Shown piece by piece: positions 59,172 through 64,000 of a DNA stretch of 64,000 nt. Position 1 is the stretch's first letter; each line of letters begins with the position of its first letter. The translations under genes and the position numbers were made by a program. This DNA is from Mucilaginibacter_A sp964236465. Lineage in GTDB: Bacteria > Bacteroidota > Bacteroidia > Sphingobacteriales > Sphingobacteriaceae. The DNA lies in the NCBI GenBank assembly GCA_964236465.1, contig CAXSBZ010000007.1, positions 55,047 through 119,046 on the forward strand, written 5' to 3'. The notes under the pieces were generated by a model, which saw only the letters and a program-made list of their open reading frames with translations, did not search any database and was not told where the DNA came from.

Positions 59172-60680
59172 TTACGATTTTGGTTTTAAAGGATCAATTT
59201 CCGGCATAGCATTACTTTTATTTTGAAGTACAGAATGCTTTCTGCTATAACTAAAATAGATTACAAAGCCAACTAACAGCCAAACAATTAAGCGCAGCCA
59301 ATTTGTCCAGCCTAAACCCAAAATCATCAAACCACAAACAACTGCTCCTAATATCGGAACCAAAGGAACTAAAGGCGTTTTAAACTCACGTTTAAGATTC
59401 GGGTCGGTTTTACGCAACACAATTACGGCAATGCAAACTAATATAAAGGCAAATAAAGTTCCAATACTGGTCATATCGCCCACGATATCTCCTGGAACAA
59501 AAGCGGCAAACAAACCCACCAGAATCAAAATAAACCAGCTTGCTTTATAAGGTGTTTTGTATTTGGGATGAATATCGCTAAACACTTTTGGTAGCAAACC
59601 ATCACGGCTCATGGAGTAAAATACGCGTGATTGGCCTAAAAGCATCACCAAAATTACTGAAGAAAAACCGGCTAAAATTGCAACTGTTACCAATTTACTT
59701 AGCCAGCCATAACCAATCATGTATTTGTTGATCGCGAAAACTACGGAAGCTTCCTTCCCGGAAGTTCTGAAATCTTCTGTAGTAGCCATACCCGTCAATA
59801 CATGTGCAAAAAGAATGTATAACACAGTACAGATGGCTAATGATCCCAAAATTCCGATGGGCATATCACGTTTTGGGTTGATTGCTTCCTGTGCAGTGGT
59901 GCTTACGGCATCAAAACCGATGAAGGCAAAAAATACTACGCCAGCTGCTCCGATAATTCCCCAAAAACCTCCGAAATTGTGAGAAATTCCGTCAGGATCA
60001 ACATAAGTTGTTGCTGCCGGAATATAAGGTGTATGATTAGCAGGGTTGATAAAACTCCAGCCTAAAATAATAATTAACACTACTATCGAAACTTTCGTAA
60101 TCACAATAATACCGTTTACCAAAGCTGATTCTTGTGTGCCACGTATTAATAGCATGGTCAGAATTATTACGATAAACAAAGCCGGCAAATTAATAATACC
60201 GTGCGCAGCCCCTAAATGCTGAAACGGCGAATGACACCATTGATAAGGTATCTCATTGATCCCCAACACATCAGATAATAATCTATTTAAATATTCACTC
60301 CAGGCAATGCCAACAGTTGCGGCTCCAACAGCGTATTCCAGGATCAGATCCCAACCGATAATCCAAGCTACCAGTTCACCCATAGTTGCGTAACTGTACG
60401 TGTAAGCACTGCCTGCAATTGGGATAGAAGAGGAAAGTTCTGCATAACACAACCCGGCCAGAGCGCAACCAATCGCGGCCACAATAAAACCATAAGTTAC
60501 AGACGGGCCAGCATTTTGTGCAGCTGCTGCGGCGGTACGTACAAATAAACCCGCGCCGATAATCGCCCCGATCCCTAAAGCAATTAAAGAACCGGCAGTG
60601 AGCGTGCGCTTCAGGCTTTTTTCAGATTCCGCCGATTCTGCCATTAGCGTACTGATAGGTTTTTTTAAAAATAGACTCAT
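59172..60680 (-). CDS. APC family amino acid permease (CAT-like)
   Basis: Twelve-span cationic-amino-acid-transporter-like permease of 502 aa. SLKRTLTAGSLIALGIGAIIGAGLFVRTA holds the substrate-binding GxG region of TM1, YSYATMGELVAWIIGWDL, FFAFIGFDAVSTTAQEAINP and SRDGLLPKVFSDIHPKYKTP are APC blocks. It faces away from another APC permease with 356 bp between. Amino acid specificity is not predictable. Confidence 0.92.
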   Translation of the reverse strand: MSLFLKKPISTLMAESAESEKSLKRTLTAGSLIALGIGAIIGAGLFVRTAAAAAQNAGPSVTYGFIVAAIGCALAGLCYAELSSSIPIAGSAYTYSYATMGELVAWIIGWDLILEYAVGAATVGIAWSEYLNRLLSDVLGINEIPYQWCHSPFQHLGAAHGIINLPALFIVIILTMLLIRGTQESALVNGIIVITKVSIVVLIIILGWSFINPANHTPYIPAATTYVDPDGISHNFGGFWGIIGAAGVVFFAFIGFDAVSTTAQEAINPKRDMPIGILGSLAICTVLYILFAHVLTGMATTEDFRTSGKEASVVFAINKYMIGYGWLSKLVTVAILAGFSSVILVMLLGQSRVFYSMSRDGLLPKVFSDIHPKYKTPYKASWFILILVGLFAAFVPGDIVGDMTSIGTLFAFILVCIAVIVLRKTDPNLKREFKTPLVPLVPILGAVVCGLMILGLGWTNWLRLIVWLLVGFVIYFSYSRKHSVLQNKSNAMPEIDPLKPKS

Positions 60681-60764
60681 GTATGTTTTTTGGTTATAGG
60701 GTTAATGTTCTCTGCAATTCCAAACGTAATTATTTTTACTGATAAAAAGAAAAGGATAAACGGA

Positions 60765-60790
60765 ATGCTTCTTTTATCAACTAAAAAATT
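60765..60790 (+). repeat. Dispersed motif, extended form
   Basis: TGCTTCTTTTA (60766-60776), then TCAAC and TAAAAAATT, in the permease intergenic region. Confidence 0.85.
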
Positions 60791-60835
60791 ACAAGTGGTA
60801 TGTTCAGTAGGAATAAATGATGACGGATAGAGATA

Positions 60836-60848
60836 ATACTTCTTTTAG
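60836..60848 (+). repeat. Dispersed motif core
   Basis: TACTTCTTTTA (60837-60847), 71 bp after the preceding copy, same orientation. The second half is weak (GTGTTTTTTC). Confidence 0.78.
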
Positions 60849-61036
60849 CAGGTGTTTTTTCAAATGAAGTTTAACAAATTTAGTCAAAGGTGTTTTAAAC
60901 TTTTACTTTTTAGGCTTCACGATCTTAAAAATAGGTTTTAAGTTGAAGGTTAATTATAATTATATGCTGCCCGAACCAACTTTATAAGTTATTTCCACAA
61001 ATTTTTAAATAGTTTCGGAAAATTTAGATTTAACAG

Positions 61037-62455
61037 ATGGATAATCAGATAGAACAGGAAATGAAACGCGAGTTGGGCTTACTCGATGCAACCATGCTGG
61101 TGGTTGGGTCGATGATCGGTTCGGGGATTTTTATTGTCAGTGCCGATATTACCCGCAGCGTGGGCAGTGCCGGTTGGGTAATCCTGATTTGGGTCATCAG
61201 CGGATTGATCACTTTAACCGCCGCTTTAAGTTATGGCGAACTTTCGGCCATGTTTCCCAAAGCAGGCGGCCAGTACGTTTACCTCCGCGAAGCTTACAAT
61301 AAATTTGTAGCTTTTTTGTTCGGCTGGTCAACTTTTACGGTCATCCAAACCGGGACAATTGCAGCGGTTGGCGTTGCTTTTGCCAAGTTTTCGGCTTATA
61401 TTTTTCCGGCTGTCGGCCCGGATCATATTTTGTTTTCCCTCGGCAGTTTCAAATTCAATGCCGCGCAATCGCTTTCTATTCTGATGATTATTCTGCTGAC
61501 CTGGATCAACAGCCGCGGCGTAAAAAACGGCAAGATCATCCAAACGCTGTTTACCATCACCAAAATAGTTTCATTATTCGGGTTGATTGTTTTTGGGTTG
61601 ACAACAGCTTTTCGTTCAGAAATCTGGCATTCTAACTGGACCGAACCCTGGAAAATGATGCAGTGGAAAACGGATTCCAACACGGCAATTGCCATCGGCG
61701 GAAGCGCGCTGTTTGCAGGCATAATTTCATCCATGGTTGGTTCTTTGTTTTCAAGCGATGCCTGGAACAACGTAACTTTTATCGCTGGAGAAATCCGAAA
61801 CCCAAAACGTAACATTGGTTTGAGTTTGTTTTTGGGGACGTTGATTGTTACCGTAATTTACATTTTGGCCAACATCATGTACACCGCAGTTTTGCCGATG
61901 GCAGAGATTGCGCATGCGCCTGCTGATCGCGTAGCAGTTGCGGCTTCCCAATATATTTTCGGCACATCCGGAACTATTATTATCGCCGTGATGATCATGA
62001 TTTCTACTTTTGGCTGCAACAACGGCTTGATTTTGGCCGGGGCCAGAGTTTATTATACGATGGCGCAGGACGGCCTTTTTTTCAAACAAGCAGCTCATCT
62101 CAATAAATTTGAAGTGCCCGGCTGGGGTTTGTGGGCGCAATGTTTATGGACTTGTTTGCTCTGTTTATCAGGCACTTATGGCGCATTGCTGGATTATGTA
62201 ATTTTCGTGGTGCTGATATTTTACATCCTTACCATTGGCGGGATTTTTATCCTGCGCAAAAAACGGCCGGATGCCGAACGTCCGTACAAAGCATTTTTAT
62301 ATCCGGTTTTGCCCGCTTTATATATTGTTGCGGCAGCAGTAATTTGCGTCGGTTTGCTCATCTACAAAACTAATACCGCCGGTTACGGATTGCTGATTGT
62401 GCTGGCCGGGATCCCGGTTTATTTTTTCTCTCAACGCAACCTAAAAAATGCCTGA
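61037..62455 (+). CDS. APC family amino acid permease (LAT-like)
   Basis: Inner-membrane amino acid permease of 472 aa, about 12 segments. RELGLLDATMLVVGSMIGSGIFIVSADI is the TM1 substrate-binding block, followed by LSYGELSAMFPKAGGQYVYLREAY (the L-type family signature), SLFSSDAWNNVTFIAGEIRNPKRN and ARVYYTMAQDGLFFKQAAHLNKFEVP. It is distinct from the neighbouring CAT-like one. It overlaps the PBP4-type gene by eight bases, so the two may be co-expressed; amino acid uptake next to a D,D-peptidase is suggestive only. Confidence 0.92.
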   Translation: MDNQIEQEMKRELGLLDATMLVVGSMIGSGIFIVSADITRSVGSAGWVILIWVISGLITLTAALSYGELSAMFPKAGGQYVYLREAYNKFVAFLFGWSTFTVIQTGTIAAVGVAFAKFSAYIFPAVGPDHILFSLGSFKFNAAQSLSILMIILLTWINSRGVKNGKIIQTLFTITKIVSLFGLIVFGLTTAFRSEIWHSNWTEPWKMMQWKTDSNTAIAIGGSALFAGIISSMVGSLFSSDAWNNVTFIAGEIRNPKRNIGLSLFLGTLIVTVIYILANIMYTAVLPMAEIAHAPADRVAVAASQYIFGTSGTIIIAVMIMISTFGCNNGLILAGARVYYTMAQDGLFFKQAAHLNKFEVPGWGLWAQCLWTCLLCLSGTYGALLDYVIFVVLIFYILTIGGIFILRKKRPDAERPYKAFLYPVLPALYIVAAAVICVGLLIYKTNTAGYGLLIVLAGIPVYFFSQRNLKNA

Positions 62456-63863
62456 TAAAAGAAGCATACTGTTTTTATGCCTGTTTTTTTGGTTTGGAAA
62501 CAGCTACCCGCAAAGCCTCAACCAAAAATTGCAAACCGCTTTTGCCCGTTTGGAGCAGGATACACAATGCAAATACGCCTCCGTTTCCCTAACCGTTCTG
62601 GATGCCAAAACCGGCGAAACTGTTTTCGCCAAAAACCCGGATATGGGTTTGGCAACGGCTTCTACCTTAAAAACCATCACTTCTATTACAGCTTTTAATT
62701 TGTTGGGAAAAGATTTTCAATACCAAACTACTTTGGGTTATAACGGAACGCTAACTGCCGACGGAACTTTAAAAGGGAATCTCATTATCAAAGGCGGCGG
62801 CGACCCAACTCTCGGAAGCTGGCGTTACGATTCGACTAAAGAAAACACCGTTTTGAAAACTTGGGTTGAAGCGATCCGCAAAGCCGGGATCAAAAAAATT
62901 GAAGGAAGGATTGTGGGCGATGATACTATTTTTGGCACACAAAAAATCCCGGACGGTTGGATCTGGCAGGATATAGGCAATTATTACGGTGCCGGTACTT
63001 CAGGTTTGTGCTGGCGTGAAAATACTTTTGACATCAAGTTGCAGCAAACCGCTGTTGGGCAGTCAGTTAGAATAATCAAAACTGTTCCGGCAATACCTTA
63101 TCTTCAATTTTCCAACGAACTGCTTACCGGAAGTCCGGGTTCCGGCGATCAGTCTTTCGCATATCTGCCCGTTAAAAATAAGCTGATGTATTTGCGAGGC
63201 ACGTATGCTGCCGATCTTTCCAAACGCAGTATTTCTGCTGCATTGCCGGATCCGGCTTATGATGCCGCTTTTCGTTTGGCCGATACTTTAAAGCGAGTTG
63301 GTATTGAACTTAGCGGTTCGCCAGAATCAACTGAAACCTTGCTGGTTGCGCAGCAGGAATTGCCGGTAGCCACACAAATTCTGGTAAATATTTCATCACC
63401 AAAATTAAGTCAGATCATATTTTGGCTCAATAAAAAAAGCATCAATTTATACGCGGAACAATTGCTAAAAACCTTGGCCTGGAAAGCTGGAAAACCAATC
63501 ACCACAACCAATGGCGTAACAGTTTTGCAGAATTTTTGGAAAGCAAAAGGCATCGACCCAAATACCTTAAATATTTTTGACGGCAGCGGGCTTTCGCCCG
63601 GCGACCGTGTAACGACTGCAACCATGGCACATATTCTGTTATCCGCCAAAAAAGAAAGCTGGTTTCCGGATTTTTTAAATAGCCTACCCATTTATAACGA
63701 TATGACGATGAAAAGCGGCAGCATCAACAGTGTGCTGGCGTATGCCGGTTATCAAACTACCAACGGAAAAGAATTGTGCTTTTCCATCATTGTCAATAAT
63801 TACAACGGTAAAACTGCGGGCATCAAAGCCAAAATGTTCAAGGTTTTGGATGAGTTGAAGTAG
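62448..63863 (+). CDS. dacB: D-alanyl-D-alanine carboxypeptidase/endopeptidase (PBP4 type)
   Basis: Periplasmic peptidase of 471 aa that trims or hydrolyses peptidoglycan cross-links. A short signal peptide (ILFLCLFFWFGNSYPQS) precedes the catalytic domain: S-x-x-K in GLATASTLKTITSI, the S-x-N motif in NKKSINLYAEQLL, and the K-T-G analogue K-S-G in MTMKSGSIN. The family insertion domain lies between the first two. Two abutting motif copies, 62456-62466 (minus) and 62467-62477 (plus), make up codons 3-10 of the signal region. Confidence 0.93.
   Translation: MPDKRSILFLCLFFWFGNSYPQSLNQKLQTAFARLEQDTQCKYASVSLTVLDAKTGETVFAKNPDMGLATASTLKTITSITAFNLLGKDFQYQTTLGYNGTLTADGTLKGNLIIKGGGDPTLGSWRYDSTKENTVLKTWVEAIRKAGIKKIEGRIVGDDTIFGTQKIPDGWIWQDIGNYYGAGTSGLCWRENTFDIKLQQTAVGQSVRIIKTVPAIPYLQFSNELLTGSPGSGDQSFAYLPVKNKLMYLRGTYAADLSKRSISAALPDPAYDAAFRLADTLKRVGIELSGSPESTETLLVAQQELPVATQILVNISSPKLSQIIFWLNKKSINLYAEQLLKTLAWKAGKPITTTNGVTVLQNFWKAKGIDPNTLNIFDGSGLSPGDRVTTATMAHILLSAKKESWFPDFLNSLPIYNDMTMKSGSINSVLAYAGYQTTNGKELCFSIIVNNYNGKTAGIKAKMFKVLDELK
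62456..62477. repeat. Back-to-back motif pair in dacB signal sequence
   Basis: TAAAAGAAGCA directly followed by TACTGTTTTTA, 22 bp with no gap, inside the first codons of dacB. It is the only divergent adjacent pair seen in the window. Confidence 0.86.
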
Positions 63864-63880
63864 AAATTGTCTATTAAATT

Positions 63881-63994
63881 TGTCATTTCGACCGAAGGGA
63901 GAAATCTTCTTTCAGCCATCAATTTTTAGGTGCTAAAAGAAGTATTGAAGCCTTTGTAATCCGATGAAGATTTCTCCCTTTGGTCGAAATGACA
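63881..63994. repeat. Inverted repeat with nested motif copy
   Basis: The arms TGTCATTTCGACC ... AAATCTTC (63881-63909) and its complement (63966-63994) match in 28 of 29 positions. The loop of 56 bp holds a full bipartite motif copy (63920-63945). The GTCATTTCGACCGAAGGGAG-type arm is, to my knowledge, one of the commonest dispersed intergenic repeats in Bacteroidota. Confidence 0.85.
63920..63945 (-). repeat. Dispersed motif, extended form
   Basis: CAATTTTTA, then GGTGC and TAAAAGAAGTAT (core 63934-63944), within the loop of the terminal inverted repeat. Confidence 0.87.
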
Positions 63995-64000
63995 ATACCC

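Larger units (their letters stand above)
60681..61036. other. Divergent intergenic region of two permeases
   Basis: A 356-bp AT-rich region holding two dispersed motif copies on the plus strand and otherwise no recognisable gene. Promoters of both permeases should lie here; no clear TAnnTTTG was found near the plus-strand start. Confidence 0.5.

Noticed and set aside
764..63944. The dispersed motif as an ordinary promoter or intrinsic terminator element
   Set aside because: Over half the copies are inside genes in either orientation; it lacks the TAnnTTTG pattern and G/C-rich stems with T runs. Some intergenic pairs could still end transcripts secondarily.
764..63944. The dispersed motif as a Chi or KOPS-type oriented site
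   Set aside because: Strand use is nearly even over 64 kb (33 versus 27), whereas such sites are strongly skewed along a replichore. A window near the terminus could hide this, so it is not fully excluded.
1..64000. tRNA or rRNA genes
   Set aside because: No cloverleaf-like or rRNA-like sequence was recognised in any gap when reading both strands, though a covariance search would be more sensitive.

Overview
The window looks like chromosome from a Bacteroidota bacterium, most likely a Sphingobacteriaceae member (Pedobacter or Mucilaginibacter type). The reasons are moderate AT richness, start codons without clear Shine-Dalgarno sequences, family-typical gene groups (recD-like helicase / DUF3822 / rsmD / coaD / NUDIX / pyrE / SRPBCC; fmt next to a NamZ-type DUF1343 muramidase; a large secreted protein with MG2 and TonB-plug-like regions) and several palindromic repeats of a kind common in that group. 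No tRNA, rRNA, CRISPR array, phage or complete insertion sequence was recognised.

Layout. 1-10.6 kb: an exopolysaccharide/O-antigen cluster with a flippase cut by the window edge, a Wzy/ligase-like membrane protein, about six glycosyltransferases, a UDP-galactopyranose-mutase-like flavoprotein and, facing back, a WecG/TagA enzyme. 10.9-13.5 kb: a repeat-rich hypothetical protein, a small coiled-coil protein, YebC and a decayed VapBC-like toxin-antitoxin pair. 13.5-24.5 kb: asd, a DJ-1/PfpI protein, an SDR/HxlR divergent pair with palindromic operators, a CrtI/CrtD-type desaturase, a histidine kinase, a PaiB-type protein, a Crp/Fnr regulator with paired operator palindromes, an SDR, an MBL hydrolase and an isochorismatase-fold protein. 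24.5-33.8 kb: clpB, recD-like helicase, DUF3822, rsmD, higBA, coaD, NUDIX, a hidden 56-aa gene, pyrE, SRPBCC. 33.8-43.3 kb: Rpn-type nuclease, msrA, thioesterase, GT9, a Gly/Ser/Thr-rich secreted protein, fmt, namZ, a LolC/FtsX-type permease, an orphan nucleotidyltransferase, an Old Yellow Enzyme. 43.4-64 kb: GH3 glucosidase, a J-domain-like protein, hydrolase, methyltransferase, acetyltransferase, 2'-5' RNA ligase-like protein, DUF3140, the 910-aa secreted protein, YceI, a GH1-like hydrolase, PhzF, endonuclease V, MarC, MFS exporter, two APC permeases and a PBP4-type carboxypeptidase.

The most striking feature is not a gene. A short motif, TRCTTCTTTTA or its sister form TRCTGTTTTTA (R = A or G), occurs about 60 times in 64 kb by hand count, on both strands (about 33 plus, 27 minus) and both between genes and inside unrelated reading frames. 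Many copies carry a second half at fixed spacing (four or five bases, then YAAAAATTG), giving a bipartite site of about 26 bp. Density, lack of strand bias, indifference to reading frame and an AT-rich second block one helical turn away resemble the DNA uptake sequences of Pasteurellaceae and Neisseriaceae. I know of no such system described in Bacteroidota. Uptake is an inference; a genome-wide binding site for a nucleoid or segregation protein is the main alternative.

Other points of interest are the decayed toxin-antitoxin locus, two small genes below usual length cut-offs, operator palindromes beside three regulators, a 279-bp MITE/REP-like element with nested palindromes, a perfect 32-bp-arm hairpin, and two further inverted repeats.
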